Assembly (NCBI GenBank): GCA_037349315.1
Contig: JBAIAC010000608.1
Location: 186,001-250,000, forward strand
From: Chelydra serpentina
Taxonomy: Eukaryota > Chordata > Testudines > Chelydridae
Reading direction: 5' to 3'
DNA: 64,000 nucleotides
The position numbers and the translations under genes are program-made. The notes beneath the pieces are model-generated. The model was not told where the DNA came from, did not search any database, and saw only the letters and a list, made by a program, of their open reading frames with translations. Below, one piece after another: positions 10,567 to 20,960 of the stretch; positions within the stretch are counted from its first letter, which is position 1; every line of letters starts with the position of its first letter.

Positions 10567-10639
10567 TGTTTCTACCTGGTTTCGAACCAGAGGCCGTTTG
10601 CGTGTTAGGCAAACGTGATAACCACAACACCACAGAAAC
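10567..10639 (-). tRNA. tRNA-Val(AAC)
   Basis: 73 nt. Acceptor GTTTCTG and TAGAAAC pair. The A box region is TGGTGTTGTGGTTATCACG. Loop CCTAACA gives AAC. T arm CTGGTTCGAAACCAG is fully paired. It closely matches vertebrate tRNA-Val and is likely functional. The inverted duplicate lies at 47566-47638 and a decayed copy at 18628-18700. Confidence 0.9.
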
Positions 10640-10740
10640 TCTGCAACAGAGCTCTGCCCCTTCCCTTCAAACTCCATCCGCTTGGCCGGCGCTCGCCCTC
10701 GCACACACCGCTGGGCGAACCTGGAGAAAGTGGTGGCAAC

Positions 10741-10830
10741 TCGTCGGTGGGTCGGCTGGTAGAGCAAAGAACTGGAGCCGGCTCCCAGGAAGTCATCCTT
10801 ACCTCGCCCTTGTGACTCCAGCTTGAAGGA
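10741..10830 (+). pseudogene. tRNA-Tyr pseudogene, intron-containing
   Basis: 'GGCTGGTAGAGCAAAGAACT' then 'ATCCTTACCTCGCC' and 'CAGCTTGAAGGA' match the two exons of vertebrate tRNA-Tyr(GTA), separated by an intron-like stretch of about 17 nt. The anticodon position reads GGA, the 5' acceptor no longer pairs and the B box is lost. The same remnant occurs at 28508-28590 and 47367-47456. Confidence 0.65.
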
Positions 10831-11032
10831 GAGCTTCTTTCCTTCCCCTCGCCGAGAAAGAGCAAGAGAAGAACAAAAGCCCACATCCATAGGGGGGCAG
10901 AGGCTTCAGGAGCCCACAGCGTTTGCCCATCTGGGGCATTGTGGCTGAGATCTCTGCTGGCCATCGCCAGTGCTCGCAAGGCGCTAGTGTGGATGCTGGA
11001 GGCTGGGGGCTGGATGCTGGAGGCAGAGACCC

Positions 11033-11104
11033 AGCAGAGTGGCGCAGCAGCAGCATGCTGGGCCCATAACCCAGAGGTCGATGGATCGAAACCATCCTCT
11101 GCTA
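11033..11104 (+). tRNA. initiator tRNA-Met(CAT)
   Basis: 72 nt. Acceptor AGCAGAG/CTCTGCT, T loop ATCGAAA, loop CCATAAC. The D loop differs from the family (GCAGCAGCATG in place of GCGGAAGCGTG), which weakens the A box slightly. It is part of the inverted tRNA module and probably functional. Confidence 0.88.
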
Positions 11105-11564
11105 GGCAGGTGCTTGTTTCCTTTTGCTCTGGGCCTTCAAGCGAGGGGGCGACCAGCAGAGCACCAGGAGCCGAGGCCGTGAGGCAAGAGGCAGCTGAGG
11201 TGTGGGACTGCCAGGGAGCTCCCCGGCCCCTCTGGCTGCCTGGGCTGAAGGCGAGAGCCAGGCCTGTGCGTGAGGTCTGAGTGCCGGTGGCTCCCCCACT
11301 CCTCGGGAGGGTCTGTCCCAAGGCAGTGGCCCAGCCCCCCTCCAAGGGGGGTGCGTCCCACCAGCATTTCTTGCCCCGTTTGGGGAGGTTCAGCCTCCCT
11401 GAGCCCCTTGTAGCCGCCGCCCACGCGCAGTGTCACTGGTAGATACGGGCAGAGGAGACTCGGGGGCCTGGGCTGGGAAATCCCTGGGTGAAACTGGCTG
11501 CCTGAGCCCAGCCCCTCTGCACTCAGGGGAGCGGTGAGAGGGGGAGGGGCTCAGTGCTTCACCA

Positions 11565-11724
11565 CCCTCCTAGTGAAATAGTGTTTCCTAATATGCAACC
11601 TAGACCTCACTGCAACTTGAGAACATTGCTCCTTGTTCTGTCATCTGCCACCACTGAGAACAGCCGAGCTCCACTCTCTTAGAAACCTGCCTTCAGGTAG
11701 TTGAAGGCTGCTATCAAATCCCCA
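11565..11724 (-). mobile_element. CR1-type LINE fragment
   Basis: 'cctagtgaaatagtgtttcc', 'acattgctccttgttctgtc' and 'gtagttgaaggctgctatca' is antisense CR1 sequence. It stops abruptly a few bases before a tRNA-Ile(TAT) pseudogene. Confidence 0.7.
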
Positions 11725-11731
11725 AAACTGG

Positions 11732-11825
11732 TGCTGCAGATGAGGCTTGAACTCACAACCTCAGCATCACTTCAGACAGCACTGCTTTATAAGTACTGTA
11801 CTAATCTTAACCAACAATTCTAGAC
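11732..11825 (-). pseudogene. tRNA-Ile(TAT) pseudogene with intron
   Basis: 'AGTACTTATAAAGCAGTGCT' and 'GCTGAGGTTGTGAGTTCAAG' followed by CCTCATCTGCAGC match vertebrate intron-containing tRNA-Ile(TAT). The T arm and 3' acceptor are intact. The 5' acceptor and D arm have decayed ('TTGTTGGTTAAGATTAG'). The 5' boundary is set from the expected family length. Confidence 0.7.
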
Positions 11826-12459
11826 ATTGACACAAAACAATGGCTCCCCCTAAGAATGGGGTTGTGTGACCTTCCTTATGTCCTGGCGCCATCTTGTGGC
11901 CATTTCCTTTCCCTCCTTTCGGTGAAAAGCTTTGGGGTTTTGTTTAGAAAGTTTATTTCCTCGGGAGAGACCCAGGACGGGGCGGGGGCTGCCTGTGTCT
12001 ACCCAGCACCCACTAGATTAGAAGGTGACCGACAAACACCCTTAAGACGAGGCAGCCGTCAAAAAAATCATCTCCCTGCTTCCCTTGAGTGACAGCCTGA
12101 ATCGTTCCTTGTCCGGGCAGAGCCCAAGGACTGGAATCAGCAGCAGCAACAAACCCTCAGTGCGTAGCAGGAACAACCCAAACTGTGCGTTCAAAGGAGC
12201 TGTCTCCTTCCTTCGGGGGTCACGTTTGCCATTAGGGTCACTGATTTTCATTTCCCTTCTCTGAGGGCAGAGATGGGGCTGGAGCCACCTCAGGCTGGGA
12301 TGTGGAGCCCAGGTCCCCACCTGTCAGTCACTCTGGGGACCTGTCTCTGCTCACAGCTGACAGGCTGCCTCCGGCCTCTCCAGCCAGCTCCTGAGCGCTG
12401 TGGGGGTGAGTCATTTGTCAAGCATCAGTGGCACACAGGAGAGACACTTTTGCCAGGTG
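11826..12459. other. no recognisable feature
   Basis: Intergenic, no repeat or gene recognised. Confidence 0.4.
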
Positions 12460-12531
12460 CATTGGTGGTGTAGTGGTGAGCAGAGTTGCCCTCCAGGCAG
12501 TTGACCTGGGTTCGATTCCCAGCCAATGCAG
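12460..12531 (+). tRNA. tRNA-Gly(TCC)
   Basis: 72 nt. Acceptor GCATTGG and CCAATGC are fully paired. A box TGGTGTAGTGG. Loop CCTCCAG gives TCC. T arm CTGGGTTCGATTCCCAG, discriminator A. The match to vertebrate tRNA-Gly(TCC) is close and it is likely functional. Confidence 0.9.
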
Positions 12532-13517
12532 GGATGTGAGGTTTTCCTGGCTGGGAATTGGTTTAATTTCAGTCACGTTGTATCAGTTTATCAATGGAAT
12601 GAGAGAATTAATGTCCCAAATCCCAGCAGGTCATTAAACACCCAGTGGAGGAAGAAAGGGGCGGGACTATCCAGTGAGCTGTTGGAGTCACCCTTGTGTT
12701 ACAATGTTTGGTTGTTTTTTTAAAAATTCTCTCTTTACTTCCCTCTCCCTGTTAGACTCAGAGCCTTTAAGGTCAGAAGGGACCAGCGTGAGAACTCCGG
12801 CACTTTACCTCGCTCCAGCTCTGCTCTTGTCTCTGGCCCCTGCCTCGCTCCAGCTGGGGACCAACCCTTCCCCCACACCATGCCCCGCTGTCAGGGTGGA
12901 TAAAAATCAATGAATTTTTTTATTTAAATTGACTTGTTGTGGAAAAAACAAGATCTAAAGATCATTTTAATTAAGATACGTTATATCTCATTATGGAATA
13001 GGGATTATACATTCTAATTCTATAGTATGAGACAGTATATTCATGTAATGTTTAAGAAAAGTTTTGTAAAGGAGTTCTAATAGTTCATGGATTAGGGACC
13101 CAATCTCATGGGGTTCCTCAGGCTTCTGTATAGATTATTTAGGTAAATCTTTCTATCTACCCAAAGGGACTCAGTGCTCAGTCTAGAAGATTCCATCAGA
13201 GATTCTTAGTTTTGCAGTTCTCAAACTGTGGATTTGTGTCTCCAGAAGTAACATGCTTGTTAACAGCAAAAATGGTTTTTTAAATAAATAAATAATATAT
13301 GGACGTGAGAAATAACAGAGCTCAACTCTATTTTCCCTCTGCAAATTTGTGTACATGGAGTCAATCCCACACCTGCTCAAGGTACTGCTGATGTTCGAGA
13401 AGGGAGACAGAGAGGAAAAAAGCTCAATCCACAGGGACACTAATGAGCATGAATAGCCAATGAGCTTTGTATGTAGCTACTTAGTCAATAGTGAACCTTC
13501 CTGTCATTCTCCCTTTG
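12532..13517. other. unassigned AT-rich sequence
   Basis: No gene. From about 12893 ('cagggtggataaaaatcaat') the AT-rich text looks like an interspersed repeat that I have seen in vertebrate genomes but cannot classify. Confidence 0.35.
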
Positions 13518-13520
13518 AAA

Positions 13521-13543
13521 TGATGATGATGATGATGATGATG
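13521..13543 (+). repeat. (GAT)n microsatellite
   Basis: Seven perfect tandem GAT/ATG triplets. Confidence 0.9.
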
Positions 13544-13829
13544 TACACTTGACTTTCTATCCCAGTGTGCCATGGACTTCTACAGGTTGCATTAGCCAAT
13601 CCAACCATTCAGCACTTGCAGATGGGTACCTCTGTATTGTGCCTGATTCTTGTACAGCTAGAAAAGGCTGGTAGATGCAGATACTTTCCCCTCTTCTTAA
13701 CCAGCAATAATATGAGCCCAGCCTGGCTGGGAAGAGAGAGAAAGAGCAGTAGGTTTTCCCTATTGTTTCCTGCTTGCTTTTTCTTGCATAGCTTCTCCTT
13801 CACACCAACTTGCTTTATTAATTTCATGA

Positions 13830-13902
13830 GTCTGGCTAGCTCAGTTGGTTGAGCATCAGACTTTTAATCTGAGGGTCCAGGGTTCAAGTCCCTGGTCAGG
13901 TG
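13830..13902 (+). tRNA. tRNA-Lys(TTT)
   Basis: 73 nt. D arm TAGCTCAGTTGGTTGAGC, loop CTTTTAA (anticodon TTT) on an intact stem TCAGA/TCTGA, T arm CAGGGTTCAAGTCCCTG. The acceptor GTCTGGC/GTCAGGT pairs using several G-T wobbles. The body is canonical tRNA-Lys. Turtle SINEs also derive from this tRNA, but no SINE tail follows, so a gene is preferred. Confidence 0.82.
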
Positions 13903-14616
13903 ATTAGCTATTCACTAGCATCTTCAAAAATGTGTCTCTTGGGAGTTCTCTTTCATGTTGTTTTTTCCCTTCAGCATTTTGCCTTTCCTAAGAAGGCCTT
14001 TTTCTGTGTGGGATTGCAGGGGCAACTTCCTGACCTGCCCTCTGTCCCCACAGGCTGGAGGAATAAAGGCCTCTGGGCATACAGCAGGTTCCTCCCAGAT
14101 GGCTGCGTTCTCACTTGGTGGAGGTGGAAGCTCGGTCTCCTTGCCTCTGTTTCTGCCTTCCCGTGAAGGTGCTGATCTGGCTGCCCTGTCTGACGCAGGA
14201 TGGGAGGAATGTTTGGAGCTTTGGTTTCTGATTGCGGGCTCCCTCCTACAGCAGCGCGAGGTGGGCTCTGTGGGGAGCCTCTCCCGGGCAGAAGGTATCT
14301 GGGTGTTGCCAGTCCCTGCCAGGCTTGGGTCCAGCCCAGCGCTGAGGCCTGAAGTATCAGGAGACCGGGGGAGGAGAGAGCAGAACTGGTGGAGCTGGGG
14401 AGTGGAGCGCCAGGAGCCGCTCACCCCGCCTTGACAGCACTTGTGGGGACTGAGCTGTCTTTGGGTAGGGGAGTGATGGGACCCCAGGGGATGGGGACAA
14501 CAGTCTGGGGTCTCATTCACCCAGGCAAGGAAACACCCCTATGGGGGAGGGGGGCAGATCACTGACCCAGTGACTACGGGACCTGTTGGTGAGCCCCAAA
14601 TCCAGAATTAACACGG
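13903..14616. other. no recognisable feature
   Basis: An open frame of about 159 codons (13955-14434) and one of 198 codons on the other strand lack domains and probably arise by chance in GC-rich sequence. Confidence 0.4.
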
Positions 14617-14694
14617 CAGATCCAGACTAACATGGCTCCCCTTTTGATACTTCCAATAACTCTGTTATCAGCGCCTGGGAGTGTAATTGAAACC

Positions 14695-14780
14695 ATGGGA
14701 ACAGCCAGACTGGGCTAGGCCGAAGGTCCATCCAGTTCTGTATCTTGTTTTCTGACATTAGCCAATACCAGGTGCCCCAG
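14695..14780 (-). mobile_element. CR1-type LINE 3' fragment
   Basis: Antisense CR1 tail ('gaacagccagactgggctag', 'ctgacattagccaataccag') in the same position relative to its tRNA as the copy at 6048-6130. Confidence 0.65.
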
Positions 14781-14793
14781 AAGCCACTAGCCA

Positions 14794-14867
14794 AGGCACC
14801 ACTGGGAGTCAAACCCAGGATCTCCTGTTTTCAAGACAGGGGCTTTAACCAGCTAAGCCATGGTGCC
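14794..14867 (-). tRNA. tRNA-Thr body carrying a TGA (Ser) anticodon
   Basis: 74 nt. Acceptor GGCACCA/TGGTGCC, D arm TGGCTTAGCTGGTTAAAGC and anticodon stem CCTGT/ACAGG are all perfectly paired and of tRNA-Thr type. Loop CTTGAAA reads TGA where a Thr tRNA would read NGT. The T loop is TTTGACT, so C56 is lost and the B box weakened. It is a duplicate of 6143-6216 with its flanking CR1. It is either a pseudogene or an anticodon-switched tRNA. Confidence 0.75.
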
Positions 14868-14899
14868 TGGCTCTGGCTAAGGCCGGGTATCTGCCCACA

Positions 14900-15370
14900 C
14901 CTGACTCCCTGCCAATGCCCCCACCCTATTGTTCCACTGACCAGGAGCTGTGCGAGGTAACCCCACACCCCACCGTGTGCCCCAATCCCCTGCTGGAGAC
15001 TTGAGCCTCCCCCCAAAGCAGGAGTCCCCTCTTGTACCCCAAGACCCTCATACCTGGCCCCACACCAGAGACAGCACTCCCACACCAGAGCCCTGACCCC
15101 CTTTTGCACCCCAACCCCCTGCCCCAGCCTGGAGCCCCCCTCAAACTCCGAGCCCCTCCTGTACTCCAAACCATTCATCCCTGGCCCCACCCCAGGGCCT
15201 GAACCCCCAGCCGAGAGTCCTGACCCCCTCCCACACCCCAACCCCCTGCCCCAGCCTAGAGCCCCCTCACACCCTGAACCCCTCATTCTCTGCCCCACCC
15301 TGCAGCCTTCACCCCTGTACCCCAATCCCCTGCCCCAGCCCTGAGCCCCTCCCAAGCCCCTCATACCCAG
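14900..15370. repeat. C-rich degenerate minisatellite
   Basis: Imperfect repeats of the type 'caccccaaccccctgcccca' / 'gcctggagccccc', with spacing irregular at roughly 60-100 bp. There is no coding content. Confidence 0.6.
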
Positions 15371-15484
15371 CTCCGTTGGGTCGTGGGCATCAACAATTTT
15401 CTTCAACTGGGTCACCAGAAAAAAAGTTTGAAACCCGCTGCCTTAGAGGGGGAGGTGGAGGGGGGTCACACGACAACAGTCAAC

Positions 15485-15745
15485 CTGTGGAGCTTTCTCC
15501 CAGGGGATGTTGTGAAGGCCAAGACTAGAACAGGGCTCAAAACAGAACTAGGTACGTTCATGGAGGACAGGGCCAGCAATGGCTGTTAGCCAGGCTGGGC
15601 AGGGACGGCGTCTCTAGTCTCTGTTTGTCTGGAGCTGGGAATAGGCAACAGGGGATGGATCACTTGATGATTCCCTCTTCTGGGGCACCTGGCATTGGCC
15701 AGTCAGGAGACAGGACACTGGGCTGGATGGAGCTTTGGTGAAACC
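15485..15745 (+). mobile_element. CR1-type LINE 3' end
   Basis: 'aagactagaacagggctcaa', 'ggatggatcacttgatgatt', 'ggcacctggcattggccagt' and 'gggctggatggagctttggt' follow the order of the copy at 1-270. Confidence 0.75.
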
Positions 15746-15868
15746 CCCCCAGAGCTCTCCTGCCGTTGGCACTTTGCCCTCACTGCTCAGATTGAAACTT
15801 GTGCAAGGAGACAGGTCAGCCACATCCCAGCTGGGTGTGAGCAAAGCAGCCGGGTGAAAAGCAAACCT

Positions 15869-15918
15869 GGAAAGGCTGGGGATTGAACCCAGGACCTCAT
15901 ACACTGAGCTACATCCCC
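15869..15918 (-). pseudogene. tRNA-Ala fragment lacking the anticodon arm
   Basis: GGGGATGTAGCTCAGTG (5' end of tRNA-Ala) is joined directly to TATGAGGTCCTGGGTTCAAT and CCCCAG (variable loop and T arm). About 22 nt covering the anticodon arm are deleted, and the 3' acceptor is changed. Confidence 0.75.
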
Positions 15919-15999
15919 AAACAGACCTGATTTCCTGGCTGTTCACACTCAGAGCCTGCCTCCTTCCACAGCAGCCTCCCCCACGATCATGCTCTCGTG

Positions 16000-16619
16000 G
16001 AGGTTGCTGGTTCTTTGGGGTCACTTTGCAGCAGGGCCAGATTCTATGTGTGGGGCAGAGAGAGTGTGAGCCCTGGACTCAGGGTGCAGAGATACACTCA
16101 GCCTCTCCCCTGCATTCGGGGGGTGCTGCCATGGTGTGTGTGTGTGGGGGAGGGGCTCTGTGGACAGCTCAACTCCTGACCCTGGTGGCAGAAGTGGGGT
16201 GGGGAGCACCAGCTGTTTCTAGGATCTGCTATTTCCACCTGCCTGTAAAGTCCAGCTTTCCCCGGCACATTCACTGCGGTGCAATTGGGTCACTGTGTCT
16301 ATGGCTGAACAGCAAAGAATCGCTCCCGGTTTCCCATCTATCTGCAGCGTGATTAGCCTGTGTCGGTTTTAATGAGGTGGATCTAGCTGTAGATTGTTAT
16401 TCATTCCCCACCTTGACAGTTCACACAGTCCCTGTCCCGTGCAGATCCCCAGCACCTCAGCGACCCCAGTAGCAGGGGTTGGGTTTTCTCTGAGGCCCTG
16501 AGATTTTCAGGGTCCTTTTTTCCCTCCACCTGGAGTGAACTCAGCTTTCCCCCCGTCCCAGACACTCCATGAAATAACTGTAGCAGCCATAGGCGTGCGC
16601 AGCACATTTCACTAGGGTG
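16000..16619. other. no recognisable feature
   Basis: Intergenic. A very weak tRNA-Asn-like string occurs near 16270-16350 and is listed among the rejected items. Confidence 0.4.
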
Positions 16620-17340
16620 TGCACCCAGGGAGCCCTGCCCTAGCCCCGCCCCCATCCACTCCCTCCCACTTCCAGCCCCCTCAAAACCCCCAACCCCCCG
16701 TGCTCCTTGTCCCCTGACTGCTCCCTCCTGGGACCCTGCCCCTAACTGCCCCCCAGGACCCCACCCCCTATCTAAGCCTCCCTGCTCCTTGTCCCCTGAC
16801 CGCACCCTCCAGATACCCCCCCACTGTAACTGCCTCCCTAGGGCTCTACCCGCTACCTGTCCCCTGACTGCCCTGACCCCTCTCCACACCCCCGCCCCTG
16901 ACAGGCCCCCCCTGAACCCGTCAACCATCCAACCCCCCCCCCCGCTCCTTGTTCCCTGACCGTCCCCTCCAGAGACCCCCCCCTCCACCCCTAATCACCC
17001 CCCGGGACCCCTCCAACTATCCAACCCCCGTCCCCTGACTGCCCTGGCCCCTAGCCACACCCCCACCCCTGACAGCCCCCCCCCGAACTCTTGACCCATC
17101 CAACCCCCCCTGCTCCTTGTTCCCTGACTGCCCCCTCCAGAGACCCCCCTGCCCCCTAATCACCCCCCGGGAACCCTCCAACTATCCAACCCCCCTGTCC
17201 CCTGACTGCCCCGGCCCCTAACCACACCCTCACCCCTGACAGCCCCCCTGGGACTCCCACACCCTATCCAGCCCCCCCCATTCCATGTCCCCTGACTGCC
17301 CATCCCCTGACTGCTCCCTCTGTAGAGCTGTTTTAACCCC
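16620..17340. repeat. C-rich degenerate minisatellite
   Basis: Repeats built on 'ctccttgtcccctgactgcc', 'gggacccctccaactatcc' and 'acacccccacccctgacagc' at irregular spacing (about 90-165 bp). Strong purine/pyrimidine strand asymmetry. Confidence 0.65.
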
Positions 17341-17489
17341 TCCCGGGCAGGAGCAGGTAACCACCCCGCTACACCCACCCATGTCCCTTTTCCCATCTCT
17401 CTCTGCTCCCCACCTCCTGGCAGCTCTGTCTAGTGGCTGCTCCCACCCACACATTCAAAGTGGCAGAGGACGTTCCCCCTCCTGGGGTG

Positions 17490-17635
17490 GGAAGGTTGCC
17501 TAGTGGTTAAGGCACAGGGTTCAGGTGTTCTGGGTTTGAGTCTCTGCTCTGCCACAGACTCCCTGCTTAGCCTTGGGAAAGTCACTTCACCTCTGTGTGC
17601 CCTAGATCCCACCTGCCAAATGGGGCCAATCCGGA
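17490..17635 (-). mobile_element. MIR-like CORE-SINE
   Basis: 'gcctagtggttaaggcacag' with 'gggtttgagtctctgctctg' and 'cttgggaaagtcacttcacc' is MIR/CORE-SINE sequence in reverse complement to the MIR consensus as I know it. Confidence 0.65.
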
Positions 17636-17799
17636 CCCTGCCTCCTAGGCTAAATCCATTCATGGCTGTGCGGTGGTGGGGGAAATGGAGATTCCAGCTC
17701 CACACAGAGTGGGGTCAGGGCTTCAGCCCTGCAGCTTCTGCCACTAGGGTGGGTGGGGCTCTCGAGCCGGGGACTTCAGCCGCACATCTTCTGCCAGGG

Positions 17800-18058
17800 T
17801 CCGGGGCCTCTCCTCTCTGCCCCGGTGTGGCTCCTCTTCCCCCTCCCCCCTACAGTGCAGCTCCTGCCGGGGTCTGGGCTTCTCCTCCCACACTCCCCCC
17901 GGCTCCTGCCGGACCCCGGCTTCTCCTCCCCTGCCCCAGCTCGGCTCTTCTCCCCCGCCCCCAGTGCAGCTCCTGCCGGGGTCTGGGGCTTCTCCACCTT
18001 CCCCCCTCCCCCACCCAGCATGGCTCCTGCCGGGGTCCGAGGCTTCTCCTCCCCCTAA
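17800..18058. repeat. GC-rich minisatellite around 'gctcctgccggggtctgggg'
   Basis: Four to five imperfect copies of 'ctcctgccggggtctggg' / 'cttctcctcc' at 17860-18045. They give proline-rich or glycine-rich frames on both strands that are not genes. Confidence 0.6.
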
Positions 18059-18504
18059 TCCCCCACTGCACCCAGCCCAGGCCTAGCTGGGCTCCCTTGG
18101 GACACCGGCTGCCTGCTGTGGCCGGAGCGGAGCCTGGCTGGCCGGGAGCAGCCATACTCGCGGACGCCATGGCCATCAGCCCAAGAGGTGCGGGGCGGCC
18201 CTAGGTGAGCAGGGGCCGGCTGTGCTCCCACCCGCACCTCACCCTAAGGGTGTTTTCGTGTGTGTGTGAGACTCACTCGGCCCCGGCCGGAGCAGGGAGG
18301 CAGGACGCAGCTGATCTGAGCCTGCCCGGCAAACAGCTGATCGCAGCTGCGTGCAGGCTGCCCCTAGGACACAGCCCCCAGGGCATGGGGGAGGAGCAGC
18401 CTTCCGAGCCGCAGATCACTAGGGAGTGTCCGGACACACCCGCACACCCCGTGCGCACGCCTCTGTCGCCAAGAAACCGAGGGCAGGAGACAGCAGCTTT
18501 CTCC
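18059..18504. other. GC-rich non-coding sequence
   Basis: CpG-containing stretch with no gene recognised. It could be a small CpG island. Confidence 0.35.
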
Positions 18505-18627
18505 GGCACGCTTCTCAGCTCATTTCCCCACCCGCTGCCCTGCAGGGGTTGGGGTGATCCCAGTGGCCAAACGGGGAGAACCTCGCTGGAGCTGGGAGCT
18601 AATGGAGTTGGGAAAAGTAAAACTTCA

Positions 18628-18700
18628 ACTTTCTGCCTCGTTTAAAACCAAGGCCTCTTTGCATGTCAGGCAAATGTGATAACCATGAAACTAGAGAAAC
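18628..18700 (-). pseudogene. tRNA-Val pseudogene (GAC)
   Basis: The flank 'gcaggggttggggtgatccc' (18543-18562) and the 73-nt body align with tRNA-Val at 10567-10639. The loop CCTGACA reads GAC. The T arm has lost its B box (TTGGTTTTAAACGAG) and the acceptor mismatches at the end. This is a decayed partial copy of the tRNA module. Confidence 0.75.
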
Positions 18701-18724
18701 TCTGTAACAGCGATCTGCCCCTCC

Positions 18725-19205
18725 CCTCAGACAGCAACAGTGACACTGGGTGGCCACGTGGGGTAACGCACACAGCATCTCTCTCAGAGAGCAACAGTGA
18801 CACTGGGTGGCCACGTGGGGTAATGCACACAGCATCTCTCTCAGAGAGCAACAGTGACACTGGGTGGCCACGTGGGGTAATGCACACAGCGTCTCTCTCA
18901 GAGAGCAACAGTGAGACTCGGTGGCCACGTGGGGTAACGCACACAGCGTCTCTCTCAGAGAGCAACAGTGACACTGGGTGGCCACATGGGGTAACGCACA
19001 CAGCGTCTCCCTCAGAGAGCAACAGTGACACCGGGTGGCCACGTGGGGTAACGCACACAGCGTCTCCCTCAGAGAGCAACAGTGACACTGGGTGGCCACG
19101 TGGGGTAATCCACACAGCGTCTCCCTCAGAGAGCAACAGTGACACTGGGTGGCCACGTGGGGTAACGCACACAGCATCTCTCTCAGAGAGCAACAGTGAC
19201 ACCGG
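18725..19205. repeat. 57-bp minisatellite, array 1
   Basis: The marker 'gagcaacagtgac' recurs at exactly 57-bp steps (gcaacag at 18734, 18791, 18848, 18905, 18962, 19019, 19076, 19133 and 19190), giving eight full units with few substitutions. As 57 is divisible by 3, both strands have long frames with a 19-residue period. The same unit forms arrays at 27828-28215 and 36950-37020. Confidence 0.95.
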
Positions 19206-19320
19206 GTATATATATCATATATACATTTATAAGCATCTCCACATAAAGCCTTATGGGGTACACTGTCACACCCCCCACCCCCCGCACACACACACCCCAC
19301 ACACACCCCTACACCTCTTC
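19204..19320. repeat. simple repeats (TA)n and (CA)n
   Basis: 'tatatatatcatatataca' at 19206-19224 and an interrupted CA/C-rich tract at 19268-19312. Confidence 0.8.
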
Positions 19321-20039
19321 TGGTGGTGGGAGGGGAACAGGAGAAAGGACAAAAGAAGTAAGAGATGAAGAGAAAGGAGGGAGGGATGGAGGAAAAGGTC
19401 AAACAAAAAGGACAAACCCTAATGTCCCCAGTGATTCTGAGGGACAAAATCCCAAGTGGGGAATAAAGTTCTGCCACCTGAAGTTACTGTTTTCCATGCC
19501 TAGAATTCAGCTGGCACTAGATGGATCAGACTGAACAGGTTCCAAACCTCTCGGAGGCTCGTACCGTCTAACCAGGGACGTCTGTTTTCTAGGAAAGTGC
19601 GTAAAAGGAAAGGAGAAAACTCCAAAGAGGTTCCTCCTCGCGCTCACGTACGTGAACCCTGATACTCTCTCAGTCCTCCAAGAGAGACCTCGACAAGGAG
19701 ACTTGCTGAAGCAAAGCCACGGGGGTCTCCGAGGTTTCCCTGGCCCTGCGCCCCTGGCCTGGCCTGGCTGATGTCAGCATCTCTCTGTGAGGTCACCGCC
19801 TCCCCACCACCTTTGACCAATAGGGTGAGGTCCTGCAAAAGGCCTTTGTGATGTCACTGCCTCACCCACCCCTCCCCTGCAGTGCTAATGTCCTGCCGCT
19901 GGCCAGACACTTGGGAGGTTTGAGCTGCTCCCTGGGGATCACCCCACTCAATGAGTGTTCATTCTAGGAAGCAAGCCGGCTAGACAGTAAAACATCAGGG
20001 GCTGCTCCCAATGCTACACTCAGTTTTTCAGAAATTAGT
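19321..20039. other. no recognisable feature
   Basis: Intergenic, with no gene or repeat family recognised. Confidence 0.4.
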
Positions 20040-20960
20040 AGACTTTATGGCCAGAAAATACCATTAGAGCATCTAATCTGACCCCCTGCATCTCACAGGC
20101 CTCCTGTGTACCACAAGAGCTACTTGTTGGGCAAACACATTCCAGAAAGGCATCTAGTCTTCATTAAATGACATCAAGAGATGGAGAATCCAGCACTTCC
20201 CTTGGTACCTTGTTCCTGTGGTGAATCATCCTCGCTGTTGAATAATCCTCCCTGATTTGTAATTTGTCTCTTTTTACCTTCCAGCCATTGGGTCTTGTTA
20301 TGCCTTTCTCTGCTAGATTAAAGAGCCCTTTAATACCCAATATTTTCTCTGCATTAAGGCACTTCAACACTTCAATGAAGTCACCTTTCGATCTTCTTTT
20401 GAGAAGCTAAACAGGTGGAGCTCTTTCAATAGCTCACTCGAAGGCATTTTTCTCCAGACCTCAGAACATTTGGTGGCTCTTTGCTGCCCCAGCTCCAATT
20501 TCTCAACATCTTTTTCAAATGAGGACACCAAAACTGGATGCAGTATTCCAATATCAGCCTCACTGATGCTGTGTGTCCCCCGCGCCCATCCTACTCACGG
20601 CTCTGCTCAAACGTCTCATGATGGCTTTAGCCCTGTTCACCACACTGGGAGCTCATGTTGAGTGGCTTCTCCACTATGGCCCCTCAATCCTTTCCAGAGT
20701 CACTGCTTTCCTGGATACACTTCCCCATTCTGTAGGTGTGGCCGGCATGCCTTGTTGCTAGGTATCGGACTTTGCATTTGGCTCTAGTCAAACTTGTTTC
20801 CTTTGAATGGGCCCAGCTTGCCGAATGAGCCAGATCGCTCTGTATCACTGCCCTCTCCTCATCAGTAATTACCACTCTGCCGGTATTTTGTCACCCACCA
20901 ATCTTATCAGCAGTGATTGGATGTTTTCTCCCCATTCATTGATACAAATTATTTTAAAAA
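20040..20960 (-). mobile_element. CR1-type LINE 3' region, about 0.9 kb
   Basis: Antisense CR1 sequence reading 'tctaatctgaccccctgcat', 'aatcctccctgatttgtaat' and 'gcagtattccaatatcagcc'. This is the 3' UTR and terminal coding part of a CR1/L3-like LINE. Frames are heavily interrupted and no intact ORF2 domain is visible. Confidence 0.75.

Larger units (their letters stand above)
10192..11563. repeat. tRNA module, left copy of an inverted duplication
   Basis: About 1.37 kb carrying tRNA-Val (minus), tRNA-Tyr pseudogene (plus) and initiator tRNA-Met (plus). It matches 46640-47958 in reverse orientation. Matching pairs include 'caggctttggcagaatgaac' here against 'gttcgttctgccaaagcctg' there, and 'gtcactggtagatacgggca' here against 'tgcccgtatctaccagtgac' there. 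Partial copies occur at 18505-18710 and 28490-28590. Confidence 0.85.

Noticed and set aside
10605..11345. 246-codon minus-strand frame across the tRNA module
   Set aside because: Passes through tRNA-Tyr and tRNA-Met genes and is not a plausible protein. Its counterpart in the inverted copy is not conserved as one frame.
16265..16350. Possible tRNA-Asn-like sequence ('gcggtgcaattgggtcac')
   Set aside because: Only the D-arm segment resembles a tRNA. No paired acceptor, anticodon or T arm can be drawn.
14900..17340. Possible CRISPR-like or coding repeats
   Set aside because: Irregular, C-rich minisatellites without conserved direct repeats and unique spacers. The genome is eukaryotic.
18599..19477. 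292- and 230-codon frames over the 57-bp array
   Set aside because: A 19-residue period that follows the DNA repeat. Open on both strands because 57 is divisible by three.
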